Shown: positions 52,630-62,584 of the stretch, piece by piece
Layout: each line of letters opens with the position of its first letter
How positions within the stretch are numbered: position 1 is the first letter of the stretch
Assembly (NCBI RefSeq): GCF_014845095.1
Contig: NZ_NKUG01000086.1
Coordinates: 22,675 to 86,674, forward strand
Direction: 5' to 3'
Length of the DNA: 64,000 nucleotides
Source of the DNA: Methylobacterium bullatum
GTDB taxonomy: Bacteria; Pseudomonadota; Alphaproteobacteria; Rhizobiales; Beijerinckiaceae
The notes under the pieces: generated by a model
Seen by the model: the letters and a program-made list of their open reading frames with translations, nothing else
Database searches by the model: none
Told to the model about the DNA's origin: nothing
Program-made: the position numbers and the translations under genes

Positions 52630-55600
52630 TCAGGGCTGCGGCGCGGTCGGATCGACGGCCCGGCCTGGAACCTCCAGCACCGGCAGCCCGTCGGCGGCAC
52701 GGCGCGCGGCATCCTCCAGGCTCGGTGCCAGGGCGCGGATGCGCGCCTGACGAGCGGCTTCCTCGGCGGCCGCCTTCTCGGCCGCCGCTTTCTCGGCCGC
52801 GGCTTTCTCCGCTGCGGCCTTGTCGGCCGCCGCCTTGATGGCGGCGGCGCGGGCCCTGTCCATCTCGATCCGTGCGCGACGCCGCTGGCGCTCGATCTGA
52901 TCCGCCTCGAACAGCTCGATCTTGTCGAGCTCGCGCTGGAGGACCACGGCGGCGAGGCCGTTGGTCAGCGGGCCGGCATCGACGCTGCGCTCGGGTTTGC
53001 TCAGCGGGCCGGAATAGGCGAGCTGCACCGCCGGAACCCCGCCCGTCCAGCCCTTCGGCGATCCGCCTCCCGTCAATGTCCCGCGCGCATCGAACCGCCC
53101 GGTATTCAGGTCGATGGCGAGGGTGCCGGCCCAGCGCGGTCCACCGAGATCGAAGGCGAGGGGGGCCGCGCGGAGCGACCCGCCGGAGAGGGTCGCGGGC
53201 GCCTTCACGGTCCCCTTCACCGCCATCGGCGCGGCGGCGAGTTCCTCGGCGACGAGGGACTGGAGCCGTCCGTCCCGAAGCGGATCGTCCTCTGCGAGGG
53301 CTTTCACCAGGGCGCGCTCGATCCCGCCCGGATCGCCGCCGGGCAGCACGAGATCGGTCAGGGCGATATCGCCGCTGCCGCCGAGATTGTTCGCCATGTT
53401 CACGACGCTCTGGCCCGAGGCACCGAACCGCAGGGTCGCGCTGGCGCGGCCGGAGATCGGCCCCGGACCGACGAGATCGGCGATGGAAGCGTCGCTCAGG
53501 CTCCCTTCCCCGGTGAGCGCCGCCGCTCCGCCCTGCCGGGACAGCGTGACGGTCCCCATGAGACGGCCCCCGGCGAGGCGGCCGCTGAGGTCGCGGATCG
53601 AGAGGACGCGGTTGTCGAGACGGGCACCGAAGGCCGCGCCCTCTGCGGTGAAGCGTCGGCCGAGTTCGAGCGCGTCCACCCGCACGTCGAGGTCGATGGG
53701 CGGCCGGTCCGCGGTCGGGGCCCCGAACCGAGCGCCGTCCCCGGCCTCTTGCTTCTTACCCTCCGGGGGAATCACCAGGGCCGCGGCGAGCCAGGGCAAC
53801 GACAGCCGCCCCAGCGCCACGCTGCCGAAGATGTCGCCCGCTGGCGACCGGTTGACGTTGGCGAGGATCGTGGCCCCGGCGATCCGCCCGGCCACATCCG
53901 CATGGGCATCCCGCCCCGCCCGCGACAACCCCACCAGCAAGTCCGCCGGTAGCGGCGAGGGCAGGGCGGAGGTGCTGCCGGCGAGGAGGAGGAAGGGCGC
54001 GATGTCGGGTGTCTTGACCTGGATCTCGCCGGCCTCCGGCGGGGCCTGCCCCGGACCGGGCACGACCGGCTTCACCGTCGAGAGGGTGAGGTCGGCGATG
54101 GTGCCGGAGATGTCGAGGCCGAGGGGCGGAACCGCGCCATCGGCTCCGGCCTGTCCGCGTGTCCCGGTGATGCGCAGGGCGGCGGGCTTGCGCAGGGCCA
54201 GCATGTCCTCGCGTTCGAACCAGCGCCCGGCGAGCGGGGTGGTCAATCCAAGGGAGAGGCTGTCGATGCGGCCGCTTCGTGACAGCAGGTCGAGGTCGAG
54301 GCTGCCGCCCGCCGCGGTCCCGTCGGCGCTGGTGCGCAGGGTGTCGGCGTCACCGGCCTCGCGCTCCAGGGTCACGGCGAGATCGAGGGCACCGGCCCGG
54401 AGGAAGCCGGGGATCATCCGGGCCTCGGCGATCCAGGTCCTGTCGAGGAGGGCGATGAGGGGGGCGGCCACCGGCGCCCACATCCGGCCTGCGATGCGGC
54501 CGGACCCGTCAGGGGCGATGCGGCCGGAGAGCTTGGCGTTGGCGCCGGCCACATCCGTGACGTCGAGGCTGCCGACATTGAGGCTCGCTCCGTCCGATTG
54601 GATGCTCGCGGCGATGGTCCCGTTGCCCGAACGCGCTCCGGCCGGCCCGTAGCGCACGTCCCTCGCCTGGATCGTCAGGCCGATATCGTGGTCGTGGAGG
54701 CCGGACAGGGCACTGCCGAAGGAGGGCAGGGCCGCGATGTCGATGCCCTGCGCCGAGAGCTGCGCGTCGAAGCGGCCGCGCCCGCCCGCCTCCGCCTGGG
54801 TGTAGCGGGCGTTGCCGGTGATCCGCGCCTCGCCGAGGGAGAGCCGCAGGTTGCGCAGCGACAGCGACGGGCTCGCCGTCGAGAGGTCCGCGGATGCCTG
54901 GATCGGGCGCCCGTCCATCACCGCGACGGCCGGGCCGCCGAGGCCGAACTTGCGCAGGTACCGTCCGAACCCGTCCGATGCGGCGGCGTCGAGGGAAACG
55001 TTGCCCGTGAACCGGAGGGCAGGCTGCGTATCGAGCTCACCGGAGGCGGTGAGGGCGGCCTCGCCCGGTGCCGTCACCGAGAAGCGCCGGAGGGCGAGCC
55101 CCCCCGTCCGGTCGAACGTGCCGGAGAGTTGAAGCTTGGTCCAATCGTCGAGACCGAGGGCGACGCTCTCGATGCCGAGATCGAGATCGACCATCATCGG
55201 CAACTCGGAATTCGCGCGCGGCATCCCGCGCGCCAGGAGGGCCTGTCCTCCCGTGGAGATCAGGAAGGCGTCGAGGTCCAGGCGGCGCGTCTCCAGGGTC
55301 AGTGCCGCCCTCCAGGCCCGCAGGTCGATCCGCCCGGTGCCGGCGAGGCGCATGGGCTGACCGCCGGGGTCGATCTCGGCCTTCACGTCGGAGAAGCGCA
55401 CGATGGGGCCGCGGGCCTTGAACGTCCCGCCCAGCGAGAACGGCAGGTAGGCGCCCGCCACCTGGACCGGCGGCCCGACCACGACCCGTGCCGTGCCTTC
55501 CGCCTTCGGGATCATCGCCCGCGGGGCGTCCCCGGTCGCCTCCGGCTCGCCCGCCATCGGGTCGAGGCGGATGCGGGCATCGGCCTCGAAACGCGGATGG

Positions 55601-56286
55601 GTGTCGCCGCCGCCCGAGATCTTCACCGCGACGCTGCCGTCCTCCGCGGGCTCGCCGGTGGCGACCCGGAAGGCGACCGCGCCGCTCATCCCCTCGATCC
55701 GCCAGGGTCCGAGCAGCCGGGGCGCGGAGAGATGCACCGCCTCGGCCCGGACCTGATCGGTGCGGCCGCTCTGCGGCACGAGGGTCGTCAGCACGACCTG
55801 CCCGATCGTCAGGTCCTCGATGGCCAAGTCTTGGTCGGCGAGGGTCCGGTAGAGGTCGGCGGGCAGGCGGATCGCGTCGTCGTCGCTGATCGGAAGCTTG
55901 ATCTCGGCCCGGCCGATCCGCGTCTCGGTGAAGCGGATGTCTCCCGTCAGCAGCGGCGTGAGGCCGATCTCGGCCGCGACGGACTGGAGGTCGAGGGCCG
56001 GCTTGTCGGCCTGTCCGCCGATGCGGAGCCGATCGACGCTCAAGCGCGGCGAGGGAAGGAGCCTGACGCCGATCCGCCCTTCGGTCCGTGCGTCGAGGCC
56101 GAGGGATCGCCCGATCGCCCGGTCCACCAGCGTGCGGTAGCTTTCCCAGGCCACGAGGGGCGGGACCGCGAGGGCCGCGACGAGGATCAGGATGACGGCG
56201 CCCGCCAGCGCGGTCAGGATGTCTCGCACCGTCTTGGTTTCCGCCTCGCTCCGGCCCGGTCTCGGGGCCTGCCATGGGGCGGGCAC
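52630..56286 (-). CDS. AsmA family protein
   Basis: 1218 residues. One N-terminal membrane helix (about 24-48), then the AsmA domain and a long repetitive beta-groove region characteristic of AsmA/TamB-like lipid-transport proteins (for example DVEPGMV-like blocks are absent, but LRIGGQADKPALDLQ, EARMIPGFLRAG, GEGSLSDASIADLVGPGPISGRASATLRF are typical). The C-terminal AsmA_2 domain is at about 900-1090. It ends in an Ala/Lys/Glu-rich coiled coil with repeated AAAEKA units (about 1150-1190), TolA-like. Likely carries phospholipids toward the outer membrane. Start at 56286 keeps the membrane helix. Confidence 0.88.
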   Translation of the reverse strand: MPAPWQAPRPGRSEAETKTVRDILTALAGAVILILVAALAVPPLVAWESYRTLVDRAIGRSLGLDARTEGRIGVRLLPSPRLSVDRLRIGGQADKPALDLQSVAAEIGLTPLLTGDIRFTETRIGRAEIKLPISDDDAIRLPADLYRTLADQDLAIEDLTIGQVVLTTLVPQSGRTDQVRAEAVHLSAPRLLGPWRIEGMSGAVAFRVATGEPAEDGSVAVKISGGGDTHPRFEADARIRLDPMAGEPEATGDAPRAMIPKAEGTARVVVGPPVQVAGAYLPFSLGGTFKARGPIVRFSDVKAEIDPGGQPMRLAGTGRIDLRAWRAALTLETRRLDLDAFLISTGGQALLARGMPRANSELPMMVDLDLGIESVALGLDDWTKLQLSGTFDRTGGLALRRFSVTAPGEAALTASGELDTQPALRFTGNVSLDAAASDGFGRYLRKFGLGGPAVAVMDGRPIQASADLSTASPSLSLRNLRLSLGEARITGNARYTQAEAGGRGRFDAQLSAQGIDIAALPSFGSALSGLHDHDIGLTIQARDVRYGPAGARSGNGTIAASIQSDGASLNVGSLDVTDVAGANAKLSGRIAPDGSGRIAGRMWAPVAAPLIALLDRTWIAEARMIPGFLRAGALDLAVTLEREAGDADTLRTSADGTAAGGSLDLDLLSRSGRIDSLSLGLTTPLAGRWFEREDMLALRKPAALRITGTRGQAGADGAVPPLGLDISGTIADLTLSTVKPVVPGPGQAPPEAGEIQVKTPDIAPFLLLAGSTSALPSPLPADLLVGLSRAGRDAHADVAGRIAGATILANVNRSPAGDIFGSVALGRLSLPWLAAALVIPPEGKKQEAGDGARFGAPTADRPPIDLDVRVDALELGRRFTAEGAAFGARLDNRVLSIRDLSGRLAGGRLMGTVTLSRQGGAAALTGEGSLSDASIADLVGPGPISGRASATLRFGASGQSVVNMANNLGGSGDIALTDLVLPGGDPGGIERALVKALAEDDPLRDGRLQSLVAEELAAAPMAVKGTVKAPATLSGGSLRAAPLAFDLGGPRWAGTLAIDLNTGRFDARGTLTGGGSPKGWTGGVPAVQLAYSGPLSKPERSVDAGPLTNGLAAVVLQRELDKIELFEADQIERQRRRARIEMDRARAAAIKAAADKAAAEKAAAEKAAAEKAAAEEAARQARIRALAPSLEDAARRAADGLPVLEVPGRAVDPTAPQP

Positions 56287-56416
56287 GTGGTCTCAACCGG
56301 ACGTCATGCCCGGTTCGTGCCCCCACCCCATGCGGCATAGCACACCGATCCCGGATGCGCGCCAGGGTCGAACCCCGCGGTCAACAGGTGCCGGGCTTCA
56401 CCCTTGACCGGTCCGA

Positions 56417-56662
56417 TCAGCGGCGCGGGGCGATGCCGGGGCCGATCGGCGCCGGACGGGTGATCTCGTTGCGCTGCATCTGCATGCGGATCTGGTTGTT
56501 CTCGAACTGCTGCTGGTGCCGGACGCCGCGAATCTCGCTCTGTCGGGCAAGACGGTCGTTGGTCTCGTTCAGCGTCCGCGTGCCGGGCGACTGGGCCATG
56601 GCCGGAGCGAGACCGGCAGCCAGGGCCGCGAGGGAGAGGACGGACAAGGAACGCGTGCGCAT
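56417..56662 (-). CDS. Small exported protein, unrecognised
   Basis: 81 residues. Clear signal peptide (MRTRSLSVLSLAALAAGLAP, cleavage after AMA). Mature part is charged and Gln/Arg/Asn-rich (NETNDRLARQSEIRGVRHQQ, then ENNQIRMQMQRNE), probably a helix. An AAGG lies upstream of the ATG. It sits between the AsmA start and the divergent helicase gene. No known family. Confidence 0.65.
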   Translation of the reverse strand: MRTRSLSVLSLAALAAGLAPAMAQSPGTRTLNETNDRLARQSEIRGVRHQQQFENNQIRMQMQRNEITRPAPIGPGIAPRR

Positions 56663-56803
56663 GGCGGAGCCTTCTGTGATGACGGCCGGGATATGGTGAG
56701 ACGACGCCCGACATGAAGCCGGAGTTCCGTTTGCGGGCGAGGGCGGGGCGGCCCCGTTGTCCCGACCCTCGACGCCGTTCGCGTTTTGGTCCAGGGAGGC
56801 AGC

Positions 56804-59209
56804 ATGAAACAGCATCCCGACGCAGCGGCGGCGTCCGTGCCGGCGCCGGCCTCCGGCGTGGCGGCCGAGGCCGCGCAGAGCTCCATCGCCGCCCGCGCCA
56901 TGGCCTCCCTCAGGCCGCAGGGCTCCCCCTATCTCGAAGGGCTGAACCCCGAGCAGCGCCGCGCCGTCGAGACGACCGAAGGGCCGGTCCTCGTCCTCGC
57001 GGGCGCGGGCACCGGCAAGACGCGGGTGCTCACCACGCGAATCGCCCATCTGGTCTCGACCGGTAAGGCGCGGCCTTTCGACATCCTGTCGGTGACCTTC
57101 ACCAACAAGGCCGCCCGCGAGATGAAGCACCGGATCGGTTCCCTCATCGGCCCGGCCGGGGAGGGGATGCCCTGGCTCGGCACGTTCCATTCCATCGGCA
57201 CCAAGATCCTGCGCCGGCACGCCGAGATGGTGGGGCTGAAATCCGACTTCACGATCCTGGGGATGGACGACCAGCTTCGCCTGATGAAGCAGGTCATCGT
57301 CGACCAGAACATCGACGAGAAGCGCTGGCCCGCCCGCGCCCTGTCCTCGGCCATCGACGGGTGGAAGAACCGCGGGCTCCTGCCCGAGCAGGTACCCCCC
57401 GGCGAAGCGAGCGCCTTTGCGTTCGGCAAGGGCGGCGCCCTCTACACCGCCTATCAGGCCCGGCTCCTGACCCTGAACGCCGCTGATTTCGGCGATCTCC
57501 TGCTGCTCTGCCTGAAGCTGTGGCGCGAGAACCCGGACGTGCTGGCCAATTACCAGCAGCGTTTCCGCTACATCCTGGTGGACGAGTACCAGGACACCAA
57601 CGTCGCCCAGTATCTCTGGCTGCGCCTTCTGGCCCAGGGCCACCGCAACGTGGCCTGCGTCGGCGACGACGACCAGTCGATCTATGGCTGGCGCGGGGCG
57701 GAAGTCGACAACATCCTACGCTTCGAGCACGATTTCCCCGGCGCGATCGTGGTGAGGCTGGAGCGCAACTACCGCTCCACCGGCCACATCCTCGCCGCCG
57801 CCTCGGGGCTCATCGCCAGGAACGAGGGCCGCCTCGGCAAGACCCTTCGTACCGAGGACGTCGCCGGCGAGAAAGTGACGGTGTCCGGCGCCTGGGATTC
57901 GGAGGAAGAGGCGCGCCAGCTCGGCGAATCCATCGAGAGCCTGCAGGCCAAGCAGCATCCGCTCTCCGAGATCGCCGTGCTGGTGCGCATCTCGGCTCAG
58001 ATGCGCGAGATCGAGGACCGGTTCGTCCAGCTCGGCCTGCCGTATCGCGTCATCGGCGGCCCGCGCTTCTACGAGCGCGCCGAGATCCGCGATGCCCTGG
58101 CCTATCTGCGCGTCACCATGAACCCGGCCGACGACCTCGCCTTCGAGCGAATCTTCAATACACCGAAGCGGGGCCTGGGCGACGCCACCCTGCAGATCCT
58201 GCACGGTTATTCCCGCTCGCAGCGCGTGCCGCTGCTCCAGGCGGCGCGCAGCCTGATCGAGACCGACGAGCTGAAGCCCCGCGCCCGCTCCGGCGTCCGC
58301 GCCCTGGTGGAGAGTTTTTCGCGGTGGGCGCGGATGGTCGGCACCCAGCCCCATTCCGAGGTGGCCCAGACCGTCCTGGAGGAATCCGGCTACACCGAGA
58401 TGTGGCAGAAGGACAAATCCGCCGATGCCGCCGGGCGTCTCGAAAACCTCAAGGAGTTCGTGCGCTCCATGGAGGAATTCCCCGACATGGCGGCCTTCCT
58501 CGAACACGTCTCCCTGGTGATGGAGGCGAGCGAGCAGGAGGGGGCGGACCGGGTCTCGCTGATGACGCTGCATGCCGCCAAGGGGCTCGAATTCGACACG
58601 GTGTTCCTGCCCGGCTGGGAGGACGGCCTGTTCCCGAACCAGAGGGCGCTCGACGAGAGCGGCCGGGCCGGGCTGGAGGAGGAGCGCCGCCTCGCCCATG
58701 TGGGCCTGACCCGCGCGCGCAAGCGCGCCAAGCTGTCCTTTGCCGTCAACCGGCGCATCCACGGCCTGTGGTCCTCCACGGTGCCGAGCCGCTTCATCGA
58801 CGAGTTGCCCGCCGACGCCGTCGACGTGGTCGACGCCCCCGCGCATTTCTCCGCCGGTGCCTCGCGCTTCGACCGGAACCCGGCGCCATTCGGCTCGTCC
58901 TACGGGACGCCGGGCTGGCAGCGGGCGCAGGCCAACACCGCGGGAAACCAGGGGTTCGGAGGCGGGGGTGGGCAAGGTTTCGGAAGATCGTCCTCGCCCG
59001 GCCGGAGCAACGGCGGACCGCGCCAGATCGAAGGCGAGCTCGTGGCGAAGTCGACGGGTGCGCCATCCGCGTTTTCGGATGGTATGCGAGTCTTCCACAC
59101 TAAGTTCGGCCCCGGCAACGTGGCGGCCGTCGACGGCAACAAGCTGACGGTTGACTTCGATAAGGCCGGCCGCAAGATGGTTCTCGACAGCTTCATCCAG
59201 CCAGGGTGA
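56804..59209 (+). CDS. UvrD/PcrA-family DNA helicase
   Basis: 801 residues from ATG 56804 with GGGAGG upstream; the TTG at 56786 is unlikely. 3'-5' SF1A helicase of repair and replication: NPEQRRAV, Walker A GAGTGKTRVL, TFTNKAAREM, Walker B VDEYQDTN, GDDDQSIYGWRGA, NYRSTGHIL and the C-terminal DRVSLMTLHAAKGLEFDTVFL and RRLAHVGLTRARKR are all present. A ~40-residue N-terminal extension and a Gly/Ser-rich linker (about 695-745) precede a DUF3553-like SH3 tail (MRVFHTKFGPGNVAAVDGNKL) that in PcrA/UvrD contacts RNA polymerase. Confidence 0.93.
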   Translation: MKQHPDAAAASVPAPASGVAAEAAQSSIAARAMASLRPQGSPYLEGLNPEQRRAVETTEGPVLVLAGAGTGKTRVLTTRIAHLVSTGKARPFDILSVTFTNKAAREMKHRIGSLIGPAGEGMPWLGTFHSIGTKILRRHAEMVGLKSDFTILGMDDQLRLMKQVIVDQNIDEKRWPARALSSAIDGWKNRGLLPEQVPPGEASAFAFGKGGALYTAYQARLLTLNAADFGDLLLLCLKLWRENPDVLANYQQRFRYILVDEYQDTNVAQYLWLRLLAQGHRNVACVGDDDQSIYGWRGAEVDNILRFEHDFPGAIVVRLERNYRSTGHILAAASGLIARNEGRLGKTLRTEDVAGEKVTVSGAWDSEEEARQLGESIESLQAKQHPLSEIAVLVRISAQMREIEDRFVQLGLPYRVIGGPRFYERAEIRDALAYLRVTMNPADDLAFERIFNTPKRGLGDATLQILHGYSRSQRVPLLQAARSLIETDELKPRARSGVRALVESFSRWARMVGTQPHSEVAQTVLEESGYTEMWQKDKSADAAGRLENLKEFVRSMEEFPDMAAFLEHVSLVMEASEQEGADRVSLMTLHAAKGLEFDTVFLPGWEDGLFPNQRALDESGRAGLEEERRLAHVGLTRARKRAKLSFAVNRRIHGLWSSTVPSRFIDELPADAVDVVDAPAHFSAGASRFDRNPAPFGSSYGTPGWQRAQANTAGNQGFGGGGGQGFGRSSSPGRSNGGPRQIEGELVAKSTGAPSAFSDGMRVFHTKFGPGNVAAVDGNKLTVDFDKAGRKMVLDSFIQPG

Positions 59210-59646
59210 AGCACCCCGCCGCCCGCATGCGACACGTCGTGCGGACCCGGCCGGTTTCGCCCCTCGTGAAGGGCCGTGGTCGAGATGGATGCTTCGTCGT
59301 ACCACCATCTCACCTGTCGAAAACTGAAACTCTCCCTCATCTGCGCGTTTCCGAAGCGAAACTCGGACACACGTCCGGGATTTCGTGCCGTCATGCCCCT
59401 GTCGCCACCGGAGCGGCATGGTGTGTGCGTAGGTGATTCGTGGCTTGCCGCACCGGGAGCCCGTCACCCATAGGCCAAGTCGTCCACAGGTCGTGGGGCG
59501 ACATCTGGAACTAAAAGACCTGCCGTCGAATTCTTTCGTTAACGATTGTCAGAGATAGTGTAACAAATCTTATCGAGGGCAGGGCGCGTAGGCAGGTCGA
59601 AGATCAGTTGAACCCTAGTTGGCAAGTCCAGTTGGAGTGTTGATCG
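59210..59646. other. Intergenic region upstream of phoH
   Basis: No gene recognised. The last 150 bases are AT-richer and should hold the phoH promoter. Confidence 0.4.
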
Positions 59647-60363
59647 ATGAAAAGACGGCGCACACGACTTGAGCTGGTAGAAGACCGCCCGGTGCGGCTG
59701 CACCGCACCCGGTTCGACGACGAGCGTAATTTAGGCCCTATCCAGCCTCTCACCGTCCGACAGGCCGAGTACCTGGATGCCCTCGCCGTCAGCAAGCAGG
59801 TCATCGTCCTCGGACCGGCCGGCACCGGCAAGACCTACATCGCCGGAACCCGCGCCGCGGATCAGCTCCGCCAGCGCCGCATCGCCAAGGTCATCATCAC
59901 CCGTCCCAACGTGCCATCGGGCCGCTCTCTGGGCTTCTTTCCCGGCAGCTTGGAAGAAAAGATCGCGCCCTGGGTCACGCCGCTGACCGAGACCATGAAG
60001 GAGCGCATGGGCGACGCCGCCTACGAGATCGCCATGAAGACCGGCGACATCGAGGTGGTCCCCTTCGAGGTGATGCGCGGACGCACCTTCAAGAACTGCC
60101 TCGTAATCCTGGATGAGGCGCAGAACACCACCACCGCCGAGATCAAGATGTTCCTGACCCGCATCGGCGACGATTGCCAGGTCATCATCAACGGCGACGT
60201 GTCCCAGACCGACCTGCGCGAGACGTCGGGCCTCAGGACCGTGATCCACCTCGTGAAAAGCCGCATGATGCAGGTTCCCATCGTCGAATTCACCCTCGAC
60301 GACATCGTCCGTTCGGGCATCTGCGCCGAATGGGTTCGGGCTTTCGAGGAAACGAAACTCTGA
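59647..60363 (+). CDS. phoH: PhoH family ATPase
   Basis: 238 residues. An ATPase of the PhoH family: PLTVRQAEYLDALAV, Walker A GPAGTGKTYIAGTRA, RPNVPSGRSLGFFPGSLEEK and Walker B NCLVILDEAQNTT. The family is linked to phosphate starvation and RNA metabolism. This short form lacks the KH or PIN domain of longer versions. GGAG lies nine bases upstream of the ATG. Monocistronic. Confidence 0.92.
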   Translation: MKRRRTRLELVEDRPVRLHRTRFDDERNLGPIQPLTVRQAEYLDALAVSKQVIVLGPAGTGKTYIAGTRAADQLRQRRIAKVIITRPNVPSGRSLGFFPGSLEEKIAPWVTPLTETMKERMGDAAYEIAMKTGDIEVVPFEVMRGRTFKNCLVILDEAQNTTTAEIKMFLTRIGDDCQVIINGDVSQTDLRETSGLRTVIHLVKSRMMQVPIVEFTLDDIVRSGICAEWVRAFEETKL

Positions 60364-60494
60364 CTTGAGTGTTATCAGCGGCGGGTCGAACCGGACCCGC
60401 CGCACGTCTCGGCGTGCGGCAATCATCTCTCCGGCGCGAGCGGGGGAGATTAATCCGAGCGCCGCGCTCGGGTGAAAGAGAACGGAAACGCCCG

Positions 60495-60740
60495 ATGAAA
60501 AAATTGATCTTCGCGCTTGCCATGGTCGGAAGCCTCGGCGCTGGCGCCCTCGCGACAAGCGCTTCGGCCGCTCCCGGCGCCCCGATGGGCGTGACGTCCT
60601 CCGAGACCGTCACCCCCGTGCGCATGCACCGTGGGGAGCACCGGATGCATCGCCGCATGCACCGTCGTCACCACATGCGCATGCACCGTAACCACATGCG
60701 TCACCGGATGATGCATCACCGTCGCATGCACCGCATGTGA
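60495..60740 (+). CDS. Exported Met/His/Arg-rich peptide
   Basis: 81 residues. Signal peptide (1-26, MKKLIFALAMVGSLGAGALA then SAS-A). The mature C-terminal half is built of Met-His-Arg units: HRMHRRMHRRHHMRMHRNHM, then RHRMMHHRRMHRM, an unusual composition that could bind copper, nickel or other soft metals, or anionic surface polymers. The frame to 60369 is excluded as it has no export signal. Ends in a strong terminator. Not a named family to my knowledge. Confidence 0.75.
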   Translation: MKKLIFALAMVGSLGAGALATSASAAPGAPMGVTSSETVTPVRMHRGEHRMHRRMHRRHHMRMHRNHMRHRMMHHRRMHRM

Positions 60741-60763
60741 TCGCAGCAGCGATCCGAACGACG

Positions 60764-60789
60764 AAAGGGCCCTGAGGGGCCCTTTTTTT
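60764..60789 (+). terminator. Rho-independent terminator after Met/His-rich gene
   Basis: AAAGGGCCC - TGAG - GGGCCCTTT followed by T's, 24 bases after the stop. Confidence 0.9.
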
Positions 60790-61027
60790 GGCCTATCGAA
60801 TTTCCTGGTTCATCGAATCGGACGATCTCGCCGCTCGCGGCCCGTCCCCCGCTGGGTCTCGCAAGACCCTTCGCTGGCCCTGCGGGCCTCCGGGAAAGGG
60901 GCGTTGGCGTGAGGACGGCGGGAGAGTTCGATCCCGGCTCCGTTCCCCGGGGAGTGGGGCGCTAGCGGAACCCGATCCGGGATCCCGCCGGTAAAGTTGC
61001 GACGCGTCTATTCGGCCAAACCGAGCC

Positions 61028-62584
61028 TCAGAGCTTCGGCGTCGCCTTCGCGGCACCATCCTTCACCAAACCGTCCTTGGCCGTGGCCTCCTTGGCGGGA
61101 ACGGCCTTGGCCGCTGGCGGCTTTCCGGCCTTGGCGGGCTCGGCTGCCACCTTGGCCTTCTGCCCGACGGCGCCGGTCACCGTCGGCACCGTGATCGCAT
61201 GGGCGGTATGGGTGGCCTTGCCGGATTTCGGCGCCGGCTGGATCGTCTCCGGGGCAGCGGCGGCGGCCGGGATCGTGGCGGCGTCGGCTGCAGGGGTCGG
61301 CGAAGCCTTGCCGGTGAGGAGACTGCCCAGAACCTTCGTGTAAGAGGGCGAATCCACATCGGCATCGGCCACCATGATGCGCGCAGGCGTCGCGGGCTTC
61401 AGCGGTTCGGGTGCCGCGTTCGTCTTGGCGACGACGCTGCCGGGCTTGGTCTTGTCGGAACCCGCCTTGAGGGCCGCCGCGGCGGCCTTGGTCGGGATCG
61501 GAGCCTCGGCGGCGGCCAGCATCACCGGACGTCCCTTGGCATCCACCTCGACCTCGCGCTCGCCGGCAGCCAGGCTCTCGGGCCGGCTCACTTCGCCGAG
61601 ATGGTGGCGGGCGTATTCCTTGGGGTCGTAGGGCGCCTCCGGCTCGTCCTTCTTCGTCAGGTTGGCGAAGGCCAAGGTCGAGGCGGGAGCCTGGGGACGG
61701 AAGACCGGGTTCTGGCCGCCGTCGTCATAGACGACCCTGGTCGCCGGCGTGCCCTTGGCGACGAGTTCGGCGATGTCGTGGTTGTCCTTCGCCCGCTTCT
61801 CGGCGACGAGCGTGTCCACCTTCGGCGAGCACGAGCCGGCGGCCACGTCCTGGCCGCCGAAGACGTAGCGCGTGCCGCAGACGTTCACGCGCGGCTCCTC
61901 GCGCAGGGCCTCGAAATAATCCGAGCCTTCCTTCAGGTTCTTCCAGAACGGCGCGTTCGGGTCGTTGCGATACTTGGCGAAGTTCTGCGCCGTCATCCGG
62001 AACGGATAGGACTGGAACTGGAACGCGCGCTGCCCGCCGGCGAAGGAATCGCGTGCCAGGGCGTAGAGCTCGCCCATGGACTCGTCGGTCATGGCGAAAC
62101 AGCCCGAGGACGAGCAGGTGCCGTGCACCATGATGTAATTGCCCGTCCGGCCGTTGGCTCGGTCGTAATTGTTCGGGTAGCCGGTATCGAAGGAGAGGTA
62201 ATAGGACGAGTTCGGGTTCATCTGCCCCGGCGTCACCGTGTAGAATCCCTCGGGGGCCTGCCGGTCGCCCTGCTTGGTCTTGGGGCCGAGCTGACCCGAC
62301 CAGCGGCAGATCGGGAAGGTCTTGAGGAGCGCGTACTGGCCGTTCGTGCCGCGCTTCCACACTTCCATCTCCGCTTCCTTCTTGTAGGCGCGGATCAGGA
62401 TGGGGTCGTTGGCGGACATGCCCTTCTGGGCCATCAGCGCCAGGGTCTTGGCCGGGACGGGCGTGAGGGCGCGCAACGGCACGCCGCCACCCATCGAGCC
62501 ATCCTGGCAAGCGGTGAGGGAGAGAGCGAGCGCAACGACACCGGCAGCCGTAGCCAAGCGTAGAGCCAGCGGGCGCAAAGCCAT
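61028..62584 (-). CDS. L,D-transpeptidase (YkuD family) lipoprotein
   Basis: 518 residues from ATG 62584; an ATG at 62602 is possible and the frame to 62758 is unlikely. N-terminal signal with lipobox LSLTAC. The YkuD catalytic domain (about 55-200) shows the His-Gly-x3-Ser-x-Gly-Cys motif: MVHGTCSSSGCFAMTD. It makes or edits L,D-crosslinks in peptidoglycan or ties lipoprotein to it. The C-terminal ~260 residues are Ala/Pro/Lys-rich, low-complexity and probably disordered, spanning the wall. Monocistronic. Confidence 0.9.
   Translation of the reverse strand: MALRPLALRLATAAGVVALALSLTACQDGSMGGGVPLRALTPVPAKTLALMAQKGMSANDPILIRAYKKEAEMEVWKRGTNGQYALLKTFPICRWSGQLGPKTKQGDRQAPEGFYTVTPGQMNPNSSYYLSFDTGYPNNYDRANGRTGNYIMVHGTCSSSGCFAMTDESMGELYALARDSFAGGQRAFQFQSYPFRMTAQNFAKYRNDPNAPFWKNLKEGSDYFEALREEPRVNVCGTRYVFGGQDVAAGSCSPKVDTLVAEKRAKDNHDIAELVAKGTPATRVVYDDGGQNPVFRPQAPASTLAFANLTKKDEPEAPYDPKEYARHHLGEVSRPESLAAGEREVEVDAKGRPVMLAAAEAPIPTKAAAAALKAGSDKTKPGSVVAKTNAAPEPLKPATPARIMVADADVDSPSYTKVLGSLLTGKASPTPAADAATIPAAAAAPETIQPAPKSGKATHTAHAITVPTVTGAVGQKAKVAAEPAKAGKPPAAKAVPAKEATAKDGLVKDGAAKATPKL

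Noticed and set aside
56417..57643. 408-codon minus-strand frame overlapping the helicase gene
   Set aside because: Only its last 81 codons form a plausible exported protein; the rest is antisense to the helicase.
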